64,000 bases of DNA from an uncultured bacterium (lineage in GTDB: Bacteria > Actinomycetota > Coriobacteriia > Coriobacteriales > Eggerthellaceae): assembly GCA_937890835.1 (NCBI GenBank), contig CALADF010000001.1, positions 1 to 64,000 of the forward strand. The letters are read 5' to 3'. The translations under genes and the position numbers were made by a program. A model generated the notes under the pieces. That model searched no databases. It was not told the DNA's origin and saw only the letters and a program-made list of their open reading frames with translations. Of the stretch, positions 33,630 through 42,515 are shown one piece after another. Every line of letters begins with the position of its first letter. The first letter of the stretch is position 1.

Positions 33630-35549
33630 TTGGCAGAGGGTTTTATCAGCGACGAGGACATCAGGCGTGTGCGCGAGGCGAGCGACATCGTCTCGATCGT
33701 CGGGGAGCGAACCCCGGTGAAGCAGCGCGGGCGCGACTTCTGGTGCTGCTGCCCGCTTCATAACGAGAAGAGCCCGTCGTTTAAGATCGACCCCGCGCTT
33801 CAGCTGTGGCATTGCTTCGGATGCGGCGAAGGCGGTGACGTGTTCGCCTTCCTCATGAAGACGGAGGATCTCACGTTTCCCGAGGCCGTGCGCAAGCTCG
33901 CCGAGCGAGCCCATATCGACATCGTCGAGACGGGCGGTCGCGGCGCGTCTTCGAGCAAGAAGGCCCGCCTGAAGGAGATCTGCAAGATCACGGCGGAGTT
34001 CTACCATACCCAGCTCATGCGCAACCCGGCTCCCGATGCCGCCGCTGCGCGCTCTTACCTGGCAAGCCGTGGGCTGGGCGGGTCGGTTCCGAAGCTGTGG
34101 CAGCTCGGTTTCTCCCCGGGCAAAGGTGCGCTTGTTCGGCATCTGGGCGCCGCTCGCTTCAGTGCGGAGGAGATGATCGAGGCAAACGTCGCCACGCGCG
34201 GGCGCGACGGGCGCTTGCGCGATCGGTTCTTCAACCGCGTGATGTTTCCCATCTCCGACATCCAGGGCGATTGCATCGCCTTCGGCGGGCGCGTGATAGG
34301 AAAGGGCGAGCCGAAGTACCTCAATTCGCAGGAGACCCCCATCTTTCATAAATCGCAGGTGCTTTACGGGCTCGATAAGGCGAAGGCGGCCATGGCCTCG
34401 ACGGGTGACGCCGTGGTCGTGGAGGGCTATACCGACGTTATCGCCCTTCACGAGGGCGGTATTGAAAACGTGGTCGCCACGTTGGGCACGGCGCTCACCT
34501 TGCGGCATATCCGCATCTTGTCGCGTCATGCCAGTAAGCGCATCGTGTATTTGTTCGACGGCGACGCGGCGGGACAGCGAGCAGCTGATCGCGCTTTGCA
34601 GTTCGTTGACGACTCGATGACGCCCGAGGCGGGCAAGAGCCGCATCGAGGTTTGCGCGGTCACCCTGCCCGACAACCTCGATCCGGCCGAGTTCGTCGCC
34701 GCCCGAGGCGCCGATGCTCTTCGCAAGCTTCTTGACGAAGCGGTGCCGCTTCTGCAGTACGGCATCGAGCGCAGGCTCGCCGCCCACAGCCTCGATACGG
34801 CCGAAGGTCGCACGCGCGCGCTTGCCGACGCGCTGTCGGTTCTCGCTCCGATCAAGGAATCGCTTCTGGCGAAAGATTACGCGGTTCAGATCGCAGGACG
34901 CGTTCGCGCTCGTGAGCAGGACGTCCTCGACCAGCTGGCGAAGCTCGAGGCGCCTTCGCAAAACGCACGGACCGCTCAGGACGCGGCGCCCGCCGCCCCG
35001 GGAGATCATCCTTTGGAGTTCGACCCGCTTGGATTTCCCGAGGCGGCCGCGCCTCGCTCCGTCGATCGCTCCGCCGGTTTGCCCGCCGCCGAGCGCAACC
35101 GCTTGCGGTTCGAGCTCGATTTTCTCAGCGAACTGGCGCGCAACCCGCTTCTCGCGCTCGTGCACGCTGATGCTCTGGCGCGGACGCGCTGGCATGACGC
35201 GGTTCACGCGACGCTGGCAGACGCGATGCTGCAGACGCTCGTCGAGGATCCTGCCGCGTCGACGAGCAAGATCATCGCCGACGCGAGCCGTTCCTGTCCG
35301 CAAGCGTCATCGGTGCTCACCTCTTCGACGCAGCCTTCCGAGGCTGATCCCGAGCGGGTGGTCGCGTACTTGGCGGAGGAGTTGGAAATAGGGGACGCCG
35401 AAGACGCCATCGCCGATATGAAGAACCAGCTCGCCTGGGCGCGGGACCTCTCGCCTGAGGACGGCGATCTTTTGTTCAACGGGATCGTCGCCCTTCAGAA
35501 GGACCTCGCTGCCAAGCGAGCCGCTCATAAGCCTCTCGCCCAGGTGTAA
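33630..35549 (+). CDS. dnaG: DNA primase DnaG
   Basis: The product is 639 residues, TTG 33630 being the preferred start, with GGAAGGAG upstream. The N-terminal zinc ribbon CPLHNEKSPSF...HCFGCG (about 40-65) is complete. The toprim core shows VVVEGYTDVIALHEGG (about 262) and YLFDGDAAGQRAADRAL (about 309). A helicase-binding C-terminal domain follows after an Ala/Pro-rich linker near 455. It makes RNA primers for replication. def follows 216 bases later; rpoD, a frequent neighbour, is not seen. Confidence 0.93.
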   Translation: MAEGFISDEDIRRVREASDIVSIVGERTPVKQRGRDFWCCCPLHNEKSPSFKIDPALQLWHCFGCGEGGDVFAFLMKTEDLTFPEAVRKLAERAHIDIVETGGRGASSSKKARLKEICKITAEFYHTQLMRNPAPDAAAARSYLASRGLGGSVPKLWQLGFSPGKGALVRHLGAARFSAEEMIEANVATRGRDGRLRDRFFNRVMFPISDIQGDCIAFGGRVIGKGEPKYLNSQETPIFHKSQVLYGLDKAKAAMASTGDAVVVEGYTDVIALHEGGIENVVATLGTALTLRHIRILSRHASKRIVYLFDGDAAGQRAADRALQFVDDSMTPEAGKSRIEVCAVTLPDNLDPAEFVAARGADALRKLLDEAVPLLQYGIERRLAAHSLDTAEGRTRALADALSVLAPIKESLLAKDYAVQIAGRVRAREQDVLDQLAKLEAPSQNARTAQDAAPAAPGDHPLEFDPLGFPEAAAPRSVDRSAGLPAAERNRLRFELDFLSELARNPLLALVHADALARTRWHDAVHATLADAMLQTLVEDPAASTSKIIADASRSCPQASSVLTSSTQPSEADPERVVAYLAEELEIGDAEDAIADMKNQLAWARDLSPEDGDLLFNGIVALQKDLAAKRAAHKPLAQV

Positions 35550-35765
35550 GGCGTCTCTCCGCGTGCGCACGCGGCACCTGGCTCGGGGTGGTCCGCAAGC
35601 GGTTTGCTCGGATCGTGCGCGGGTTGCGCGAGCGCGGCGGCGCATCGCGCGCCCGTTCGCGTAGAGTTTTGCCGGTGTCGGTGGACAGCGCAAGCGATTG
35701 CACGGACAATGTGAGCAATTACGTAACGACCAGTGAAAACAAGCTGTTGCAAGGATGTGGTACCC

Positions 35766-36308
35766 ATGCTCAAAATCGTCGTGTCCCCTGATCCGGTGCT
35801 GTCCCAGGTTTGCGAGCCGTGCACACCCGGAGACAAGGCGCTCGTGCGCCTGTCCAAGCAGATGGCGCACGCCATGTACAAGAACAACGGGTGCGGTATC
35901 GCCGCTCCGCAGGTCGGCATCACTAAACGCCTTGTCGTCATCGACGTCGACTACGACGGGGAAGATGGCGAGCGCAATCCCATCGTGTTGGTGAACCCCC
36001 AGATCATGGAGCTTCGCGGTGAGCCCGAGCGTGCGGGCGAGGGTTGCTTGTCCTGCCCGGGCGTCACGGTGCCCATCGAGCGTCAGCCGTGGGCTCGCGT
36101 TCGTTATTACGACCTCGAAGGTGAGCTGTGGGAGATCGAGGGCGACGGGTTGCTCGGCCGCTGCCTTCAGCATGAGATCGATCACCTTGACGGCAAGACG
36201 CTGTTCGAGAGCTGCGATCCGATGACGCGCATCGACGCGCTGCGCGCCTATGAGGAGGCTCGCGCGGCAGGGGCTCGTCCCGGCGACACGTCGGTTGAGG
36301 TGGGGTAG
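35766..36308 (+). CDS. def: Peptide deformylase
   Basis: The product is 180 residues from the ATG at 35766, with CAAGGATG upstream. All three motifs are present: GCGIAAPQVG (about 41), EGCLSCPG (about 94) and HEIDHLDG (about 136), giving the Cys and two His metal ligands plus the catalytic Glu. It removes formyl from nascent proteins and is followed two bases after its stop by fmt, its functional partner. The 216 bases before it hold no recognised gene. Confidence 0.93.
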   Translation: MLKIVVSPDPVLSQVCEPCTPGDKALVRLSKQMAHAMYKNNGCGIAAPQVGITKRLVVIDVDYDGEDGERNPIVLVNPQIMELRGEPERAGEGCLSCPGVTVPIERQPWARVRYYDLEGELWEIEGDGLLGRCLQHEIDHLDGKTLFESCDPMTRIDALRAYEEARAAGARPGDTSVEVG

Positions 36309-36310
36309 AC

Positions 36311-37246
36311 ATGAGAGTCGTCTTCATGGGCACGCCCGCGCTCGCCGCGTCGGTGCTCGACGAGTTGAGTCACCACCATGAGGTCGTCGGCGTTTACACG
36401 CGACCCGACGCCGTGCGCGGCCGGGGTAGAAAGCTTGTCGCTTCCCCGGTGAAGGAGCTGGCCCTCTCGCTCGGGCTTGAGGTGCACGAGCCGCGCACGT
36501 TGCGCGACGATGCGGTTCAACGCGAGATAGCCGCGCTTGAACCCGACGTCATCTGCGTCGCGGCGTACGGCGCCCTGCTTCCCCGCGCGGTGCTCGACAT
36601 CCCTCGTCTCGGCTGCTTGAACGTCCATGCGTCGCTGCTTCCGCGCTGGCGCGGCGCGGCGCCTGTCGAGCGCGCCATCCTTTCAGGGGACGCCGAGACG
36701 GGTGTGTGCATCATGCGCATGGAGGAAGGCCTCGACACCGGCGACTACTGCGTGACCCGCTCGATTCCCGTTGAGGGGAAAACGACGGCCGAGCTCACCG
36801 ATGAGCTCGCCCTTCTCGGCGCCCGCGCGCTCATCACGGCGCTCGAGCATCTGGAGCAGGGCGTGGTTCGCTGGACGCCTCAGGGTGATGAGGGCGTCAC
36901 GTACGCGGAGAAGATCGCGAAAGGCGAGCTCGACGTCGATCCCGCCGTCTCTTCTCTTGACAACGTCAGACGCGTGCGCGCTTCGAGCGCCGCGCATGCG
37001 TCGCGTTGCGTGATAGCGGGCAGGCCCGTCACCGTCTGCGCGGCCGATTGCGCGGCCGATTGCGACGTCGAGGAGGGGTGCGCGGCGCTCGTGGGTAAAA
37101 AGCTTCTGCTCGGATGCTCGGAGGGGGCCGTCGAGGTGATCTCCTTAAAGCCCGACGGAAAGAATGAGATGCCCGCGTCTGCGTTCGTCGCCGGGTGTCC
37201 GGCGCTGCGCGACGCAGATGCGGATTGGGGGCGCCGCGATGGGTAG
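36311..37246 (+). CDS. fmt: Methionyl-tRNA formyltransferase
   Basis: The product is 311 residues. MRVVFMGTPALAA opens the N-terminal domain, and GCLNVHASLLPRWRGAAPVE (about 101) is the formyl-tetrahydrofolate site. YAEKIAKGELDVD (about 198) precedes the C-terminal OB-like domain. There is a small in-frame tandem duplication (12 bases twice, 37040-37063) encoding a repeated AADC in that domain. It formylates initiator Met-tRNA. Confidence 0.92.
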   Translation: MRVVFMGTPALAASVLDELSHHHEVVGVYTRPDAVRGRGRKLVASPVKELALSLGLEVHEPRTLRDDAVQREIAALEPDVICVAAYGALLPRAVLDIPRLGCLNVHASLLPRWRGAAPVERAILSGDAETGVCIMRMEEGLDTGDYCVTRSIPVEGKTTAELTDELALLGARALITALEHLEQGVVRWTPQGDEGVTYAEKIAKGELDVDPAVSSLDNVRRVRASSAAHASRCVIAGRPVTVCAADCAADCDVEEGCAALVGKKLLLGCSEGAVEVISLKPDGKNEMPASAFVAGCPALRDADADWGRRDG

Positions 37247-38675
37247 AAGAGCCGATAAGAGAAGCTTCACGCAAGGATCGCGCGCCTCGGGCGATCGCAG
37301 GGCGGCATCGGGTCGCGCAACTCGTCTTTCCCCCGCGCGTTCGGCGGCGTTGCGGGCTCTGACGTGCCTTCGGGAGCGCGATGCGTTCGCCCAGGAGGTC
37401 ATGGTTCGCCTTGTGGACGAAGCGCCGCTGTCTCCCGAGGACCGAGCTTTCGCGACGAGGCTCGTGCTCGGGGTCGTCAGCACGCGTGGTGTGCTCGATG
37501 ACGTGCTCAACCGATGCATGCGCACGCCGCACGACGTCACCGACGATGTGCGCGACGCTTTGCAGCTGAGCGCTTACGAGATCATCTTTCTCGAGAAGAG
37601 CCCTCACGCCGCCGTGGACCAGGGCGTCGAACTTGTGCGCAGCATCGCACCACGCGCAGGCGGCGTCGCCAACGCCGTTTTGAGGAAGGTGGTCGCCGCG
37701 AAGAGCCGCTTCCCCTTCGGCGACCCGTCGAGTGACATCGCGGCGTACGCGCGTCTGCACGGTTTCCCCACCTGGCTCGCGGAAAAGCTCATCGCCGATT
37801 TGGGGACGCAGGACGCCCATGCCCTCATGACGGCCTCCAACGAGCCCGCTCCCGTGTACGTCGCGGTCAACGCGGCCATGGCATGCGATGAAGAGGTGGT
37901 TTCCGTGTTGAGGGACGCCCATGGAGCCCCCGAGCCCGTGAGCGTGTGCGGAGTCGAGGTTAGGGGGTGCTATCGCATCAGCAGCGGGCACGTCCTTCTC
38001 GACGGCCGCGTCAAACGACTGATCAACCTGGGTCATCTGCTCGTTTCGGACGCCGCCTCCCAGCGCGTCGCCTCCATTGTTCTCGCAGGCGGCAAGCCAT
38101 CCTCGTTTCTCGAGATCGGCGCAGGCCGCGCCACGAAGACGATCCTCATCCAAAGCGACGCGGTGCGCAGCTTCGGATCGCAGATCGATCGCTACGTCAC
38201 GGTGGACAACCACTCGTTCAAGTCCGATCTGCTGCTCGATCGCGTCGAGCGCTACGGCGTCAACGTCTCCCGTGCCGTCACTTGCGATGCGACGCATTTG
38301 GATGACGAGCTCGATGACGAGCTGTTCGACGTCGTCTTCATCGACGCGCCTTGCACGGGACTCGGCACGTTGCGCCGTCACCCGGAGATACGTTGGCGTC
38401 TCACCGACCTTGCCGTGGCGGAGCACGCCGAGCTCAACGTCAAGCTGCTCGAAAGCGCGGCGACTCGCGTCGCGCCGGGCGGTGCGCTGGTTTACGCGAC
38501 GTGCACGGTCACGCCCGAGGAGAATGCGCGCGTCGTATCGAGCTTTTTAAAGAGCGAGGCGGGTTCGGGTTTCGCGCTCGAGCCTATCGACGGTTCGAGC
38601 GCGTTCGCGTCGAAGCTCTCGCCTGGTGGCTGCGACGCCCATTTTTGCGCGAGAATGCGACGAACCTTGGCGTAA
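37239..38675 (+). CDS. rsmB: 16S rRNA m5C967 methyltransferase RsmB
   Basis: The product is 478 residues from the ATG at 37239, overlapping fmt by eight bases. The N-terminal NusB-like domain occupies about 25-170. The methyltransferase part has LEIGAGRATKT (about 290), the motif IV DAPCTGLGTLRRHPE (about 368) and motif VI YATCTVTPEEN (about 420), whose cysteines act in catalysis and product release. The S-adenosylmethionine loop is LEIGAGRAT rather than the usual DACAAPGGK form, a notable divergence. It could act on a related rRNA or tRNA site. Confidence 0.88.
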   Translation: MGRRADKRSFTQGSRASGDRRAASGRATRLSPARSAALRALTCLRERDAFAQEVMVRLVDEAPLSPEDRAFATRLVLGVVSTRGVLDDVLNRCMRTPHDVTDDVRDALQLSAYEIIFLEKSPHAAVDQGVELVRSIAPRAGGVANAVLRKVVAAKSRFPFGDPSSDIAAYARLHGFPTWLAEKLIADLGTQDAHALMTASNEPAPVYVAVNAAMACDEEVVSVLRDAHGAPEPVSVCGVEVRGCYRISSGHVLLDGRVKRLINLGHLLVSDAASQRVASIVLAGGKPSSFLEIGAGRATKTILIQSDAVRSFGSQIDRYVTVDNHSFKSDLLLDRVERYGVNVSRAVTCDATHLDDELDDELFDVVFIDAPCTGLGTLRRHPEIRWRLTDLAVAEHAELNVKLLESAATRVAPGGALVYATCTVTPEENARVVSSFLKSEAGSGFALEPIDGSSAFASKLSPGGCDAHFCARMRRTLA

Positions 38676-38688
38676 CGCTTCCGGATTC

Positions 38689-38723
38689 GCCCGGCGCGGG
38701 GCTCGTTGCCCGCGCCGGGCTTT
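38689..38723 (+). terminator. Terminator of def-fmt-rsmB
   Basis: A 12-bp GC stem (38689-38700 with 38709-38720) is followed by TTT. The rest of the 276-base gap up to the next gene holds the promoter noted at 38862. Confidence 0.65.
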
Positions 38724-38861
38724 CGTCGTCTAAGGGGCGTGCGCGCCTCGAGCGTCTCGCGCCGCGCCTCGATTTCGCACGCCCGGGATAGGGCGTCTTA
38801 AACGCGCCGTGAACTGCATTGTTTCCGCTTCGTTACGATTCCACCGCCCGTCATTTTCTCG

Positions 38862-38889
38862 TTTGCGCCTTGTGCGCTTCGAGTAAAAT
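38862..38889 (+). promoter_or_regulatory. Promoter of first XRE-cupin gene
   Basis: TTTGCG (38862-38867) and TAAAAT (38884-38889), 16 bases apart, lie upstream of AGGAAAGGAG and the ATG at 38952. The -10 is good, the -35 weak. Confidence 0.4.
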
Positions 38890-38951
38890 GCAATGATCAA
38901 ATCACCGATCGGGGTGGTCTGGACGATCGGCAGGGAAAGGAGCGCGTATCA

Positions 38952-39536
38952 ATGGAGCCTAATATCAAAGAGGTGGCGAACCGCATTCGCGCTTTGCGCG
39001 AGGATCTTGACCTCAGCATGCAGGAAATGGCCGATGCCACGGGTCGCACGATGGCGGAGTACGCCGCACAGGAGTCGGGGGAGCAGGATCTCTCTTTCAC
39101 GTTTCTTTACAAATGCGCCGATCGGCTTGGCGTTGATGTGATCGAGCTTTTGACGGGCGAGAACCCCCATCTTATGGGTTATTCCCTTACGCGCAAGGAG
39201 GACGGTCTGTCGATCAAGCGTCGCGCGGGCTTCGAGTACCTTCATAAGGCTCCGCATTTCCGCCACAAGCTTGCCGAGCCCTTCCTCGTCACCGCGCCTT
39301 ATATCGCCGAGGAGCAGGATAAGCCCATCCACCTTTCGTACCATAAGGGTCAGGAGCTCGATTACATCATCTCGGGCAAGATGCGTTTCGCCTATGAGGA
39401 CCATATCGAGGAGCTCGAGGCGGGTGACTTGCTCATGTACGATTCGGGGCGCGGCCACGGTATGATCGCCACGGGCGGCGAGCCGTGCGTGTTCCTCGCG
39501 ATTGTCATGAAGCCCCACGAGGACAAGATTATCTAG
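38952..39536 (+). CDS. XRE-family regulator with C-terminal cupin, copy 1
   Basis: The product is 194 residues. Residues 5-70 form a Cro/CI helix-turn-helix (VANRIRALREDLDLSMQEMA). Residues about 110-185 form a cupin barrel: HLSYHKGQELDYIISGKMRF then LEAGDLLMYDSGRGHGM. Family knowledge: such XRE-cupin proteins respond to small metabolites and are often placed before acyl-CoA synthetase genes. It precedes the AMP-forming ligase at 39639 by 100 bases. A paralogue with the same arrangement is at 44998. Confidence 0.87.
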   Translation: MEPNIKEVANRIRALREDLDLSMQEMADATGRTMAEYAAQESGEQDLSFTFLYKCADRLGVDVIELLTGENPHLMGYSLTRKEDGLSIKRRAGFEYLHKAPHFRHKLAEPFLVTAPYIAEEQDKPIHLSYHKGQELDYIISGKMRFAYEDHIEELEAGDLLMYDSGRGHGMIATGGEPCVFLAIVMKPHEDKII

Positions 39537-39638
39537 GCGCACCGCGTTTCGCGGATGCGCCCGGATTTTCACGTTCTTGTCGTCATGCGCGCGGCCGGGA
39601 TGCGCCGCGCAGAGGTATTTTGAAAAGGAACAGGCTTC

Positions 39639-41432
39639 ATGAGAAACATCAATTTGCGCTACGTTGACGAAACCTACGATGAAGCAGGTCGACTGACCTC
39701 CTTCGACGTGCATTGCCCCGAGAGTTTCAATTTCGGATACGACGTCGTCGACGATATCGCCATGGCAGAGCCCGGTCGCCGCGCGATGGTATGGTGCAAC
39801 CCGGAAGGGGAGGAGCACGTCTTCACTTTCGGGGACATGAAGAAATGGTCGGATAAAACCGCGAACTTCCTCTCGAGCTGCGGCATCGGTCGCGGCGACT
39901 ACGTCATGGTCATCTTGCGCCGCCATTACCAGTTTTGGTTTGTCGCGACCGCTCTGGCCAAGCTCGGCGCCGTCATGGTCCCCGCCACCTTCATGCTGAA
40001 AGAGCACGATCTCACGTACCGTATCAACGGCGCTGACATCAAGGCCGTCATCGTCACGAGCGCTCAAGACATCGCCGATGTCGTCGACAACGTCGCCGAC
40101 GAGTGCCCCAGCCTTAAGACGCGCATCCTGGTGAACCCCGCAGGCGCGGGTCTCACGCCGCGTGACGAGGAGGGCAACCTCCTCACGCCCGACGGCGAGC
40201 TTGCGGGCCCCGCTCTCTCAGGGCCGGAGGGGATCTGCGCGGCGGGCATCGAGCGCGAGGGATGGGTCGATTTCAACACTGAGGTGCGTGCCGCCGCGGA
40301 AGCGTTCGACCGTCGCGAGACCTGCGCGTTCGACCCGATGCTCATGTATTTCTCGAGCGGCACTTCGGGCAACCCTAAGATGGTGCTGCATGACAGCCGC
40401 TACGCGCTCGCGCATCTCATGACGGCCAAGCACTGGCACAACGTGCGTCCCGACGGCCTGCATTTCACCATCGCCGATACCGGCTGGGGCAAGGCCGTAT
40501 GGGGCAAGTACTACGGTCAGTGGCTCATGGAAGCGGGCGTGTTCACCTACGATTTCGATCGCTTCCATGCTTCGGAGATCTTGAACCTCGTCGCCGAGTA
40601 CAGCATCACCACCTTGTGCTGCCCGCCGACGATGTACCGTCTCATGATGCAGGAGGACATCGACTCGTTCGACCTCTCCTCGCTCGAGTACTCCACGACG
40701 GCGGGTGAGGCGCTCAACCCCGATCTCTTCGATTTCTGGAAGGAGCACACCGGGTTGACCATCTTCGAGGGATTCGGGCAGACCGAGACCCCCTTGACCA
40801 TCGCCAACCTGACGAACTCGACGCCGCGTGCGGGTTCGATGGGAAAGCCCGTGCCGCTCTACGACGTGCGCGTTCTGCGCGATGACGGCAGCGACTGCAA
40901 CGTCGGTGAGACCGGCGAGGTGTGCATCAACATCGAAAGCAACCCTGCGGGCATCATGATGGAATACTATCGCGATGAGGCGAAGACGACGGCGGCGATG
41001 CATGACGGCTGGTATCACACCGGCGACACCGCATGGCGCGATGAGGACGGCTACTTCTGGTACGTCGGCCGCAATGACGACGTCATCAAGTCGAGCGGCT
41101 ACCGTATCGGTCCCTTCGAAATCGAATCGGTGATGCTCGAGCATGAGGCGGTGCGCGAGGTCGCGGTCACCGGCGTTCCCGACCCCGTCCGCGGCAAGGC
41201 CGTCAAGGCGACGGTGGTGCTCGCCGATGGGTTCGCCCCTTCCGAGGAGCTGACGCGCGAGCTTCAGAAATGGGTGAAGAACAAGACCGCTCCGTACAAG
41301 TTTCCCCGTGTGGTCGAATACGTCGACGATCTTCCCCGCACCGTTAACGGCAAGATCCGTCGCGTTGCCATCCGCGAGGCTGACGAGGCCGCATCTCAGG
41401 GCGAAGCGACGGTGACCGAGGGGCTGGTTTAA
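39639..41432 (+). CDS. AMP-forming acyl-CoA synthetase, copy 1
   Basis: The product is 597 residues. AAAAGGAAC lies before the ATG. The adenylation P-loop MYFSSGTSGNPKMVLH is near 236, the A5 block FEGFGQTETP near 378, TGDTAWRDEDGYFWYVGR near 459, and the C-terminal lysine in NGKIRR near 572. The N-terminus (PESFNFGYDVVDDIA) and the IADTGWGKAVWGKYYGQW block place it with medium-chain/aryl acyl-CoA synthetases rather than with CaiC. It would activate a fatty, branched or aryl acid and release AMP and PPi. Co-located with a 2-oxoacid:ferredoxin oxidoreductase. Confidence 0.87.
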   Translation: MRNINLRYVDETYDEAGRLTSFDVHCPESFNFGYDVVDDIAMAEPGRRAMVWCNPEGEEHVFTFGDMKKWSDKTANFLSSCGIGRGDYVMVILRRHYQFWFVATALAKLGAVMVPATFMLKEHDLTYRINGADIKAVIVTSAQDIADVVDNVADECPSLKTRILVNPAGAGLTPRDEEGNLLTPDGELAGPALSGPEGICAAGIEREGWVDFNTEVRAAAEAFDRRETCAFDPMLMYFSSGTSGNPKMVLHDSRYALAHLMTAKHWHNVRPDGLHFTIADTGWGKAVWGKYYGQWLMEAGVFTYDFDRFHASEILNLVAEYSITTLCCPPTMYRLMMQEDIDSFDLSSLEYSTTAGEALNPDLFDFWKEHTGLTIFEGFGQTETPLTIANLTNSTPRAGSMGKPVPLYDVRVLRDDGSDCNVGETGEVCINIESNPAGIMMEYYRDEAKTTAAMHDGWYHTGDTAWRDEDGYFWYVGRNDDVIKSSGYRIGPFEIESVMLEHEAVREVAVTGVPDPVRGKAVKATVVLADGFAPSEELTRELQKWVKNKTAPYKFPRVVEYVDDLPRTVNGKIRRVAIREADEAASQGEATVTEGLV

Positions 41433-42221
41433 TTGCAGGTCGAGTCGGCGGAGCTTCCCGGGTGCGCTTGCGACGGCGTGTCTGGGAGCGACAGGTGCGA
41501 TCAGGCGTCGCGTATTCCGTTCCCCCTGCGTCCGGTCACGCTGGTCTCGGGTCACTACGGGGTGGGGAAGACCACGTTCGCCCTCAACATGGCAGTTGAC
41601 GTCGCGACTGAGGGCGCTGCGGTCACGCTCGTCGATCTTGACGTGGTGAATCCTTACTTCCGCTCGAGCGAGTATCGTGATCTGGTGGAGGGTCACGGCG
41701 TGAAGCTCATCGCGCCGGTGTTCGGCGAGGCGGGGTCGAGCCTTGACGCTCCTTCGCTTACGGGAGCCCTCGCGCCCGCGGTCGCGCAAGCGTACGCGGG
41801 GGAGGGCGTCGTCATCGTCGATGTCGGCGGAGACGACGTGGGCTCGACTGCGCTCGGGCGCTTCTCGGCGGCGGTGTCCGCCGGCGAATACGACCTGCTT
41901 TATGTCGTGAATCCCTACCGCAACCTCACGCAGGATCCGCTCGATGCGCTCGACATCTTGCGCGAGGTCGAGCATGCCTCGCATCTGCGTGTCACCGGCG
42001 TCGTGGGCAACGGGCATCTGAAGGCTGAAACCGATGCTGCGACCGCGGCGGAGGGCGCGCGCTTCGCTTTGGCCGTCGCCGAGGCGGCAGGACTTCCGGT
42101 TCGCTGCTCGACGGTGCCCCATTTGCTTCCTCAGACGGATTTGGATGAGGTTGCGCGATGTGCTCGAGGTGTGAGCCTGTATCCTGTTTTCCCGTACGTG
42201 ACAACGCCCTGGGAGCGCTGA
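41433..42221 (+). CDS. P-loop ATPase of the kor operon
   Basis: The product is 262 residues with TTG directly after the ligase stop. Walker A GHYGVGKTTFALNMA lies near 38; LVDLDVVNPYFRS near 69 and VIVDVGGDDVGS near 127 resemble the switch and Walker B of the SIMIBI (MinD/Mrp/ArsA-like) class. The last third has VVNPYRNLTQDP and TVPHLLPQTDL. No membrane segment is seen. The fold suggests a nucleotide-dependent switch or metal/cluster carrier. The position between ligase and ferredoxin subunit suggests an assembly or activation role for the oxidoreductase, which is inference. Confidence 0.7.
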   Translation: MQVESAELPGCACDGVSGSDRCDQASRIPFPLRPVTLVSGHYGVGKTTFALNMAVDVATEGAAVTLVDLDVVNPYFRSSEYRDLVEGHGVKLIAPVFGEAGSSLDAPSLTGALAPAVAQAYAGEGVVIVDVGGDDVGSTALGRFSAAVSAGEYDLLYVVNPYRNLTQDPLDALDILREVEHASHLRVTGVVGNGHLKAETDAATAAEGARFALAVAEAAGLPVRCSTVPHLLPQTDLDEVARCARGVSLYPVFPYVTTPWER

Positions 42222-42300
42222 GCGCGTTTATCGGCAAATCGGCGTCGATCGGAAGAGGAGCCGGCGGCGTCTTCTTCGTATTCGGAAAGAGGTGGACGAT

Positions 42301-42507
42301 ATGGCACGAATCACCGTGGACGACGGTTTCTGCAAGGGCTGCGGCCTTTGCGTGGACGCCTGTCCTGTTCACATTATCGAACTTGATGTCTCCCGCATCA
42401 CGCAGAAGGGCTACCATCCCGCGCATTGCATCGACCTCGATGCGTGCACCGGGTGCTGCTCATGCGCGCTGATGTGTCCCGACGTCGCCATCACGGTTGA
42501 GAGGTAG
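42301..42507 (+). CDS. korD: 2-oxoacid:ferredoxin oxidoreductase delta subunit (2[4Fe-4S] ferredoxin)
   Basis: The product is 68 residues from the ATG at 42301; AGAGGTGG upstream supports it over the GTG at 42292. CKGCGLCVDACP (about 12) and CTGCCSCALMCP (about 46) are two complete four-iron cluster motifs. It carries electrons from the catalytic subunits to external ferredoxin. First subunit gene in the order D-A-B-C. Confidence 0.88.
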   Translation: MARITVDDGFCKGCGLCVDACPVHIIELDVSRITQKGYHPAHCIDLDACTGCCSCALMCPDVAITVER

Positions 42508-42515
42508 GGATTGTC

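Noticed and set aside
32739..35303. Long minus-strand open frame continuing upstream of dgt, antisense to dnaG (would give about 1262 residues)
   Set aside because: It lies opposite the well-supported dnaG and upstream of a good dgt start; its composition is Arg/Ala/Gly-rich, typical of antisense frames in GC-rich DNA.
35550..35765. Possible RNA gene in the dnaG-def gap
   Set aside because: GC-rich dyads suggested a tRNA at first, but no T-arm consensus, acceptor pairing or CCA end could be found.
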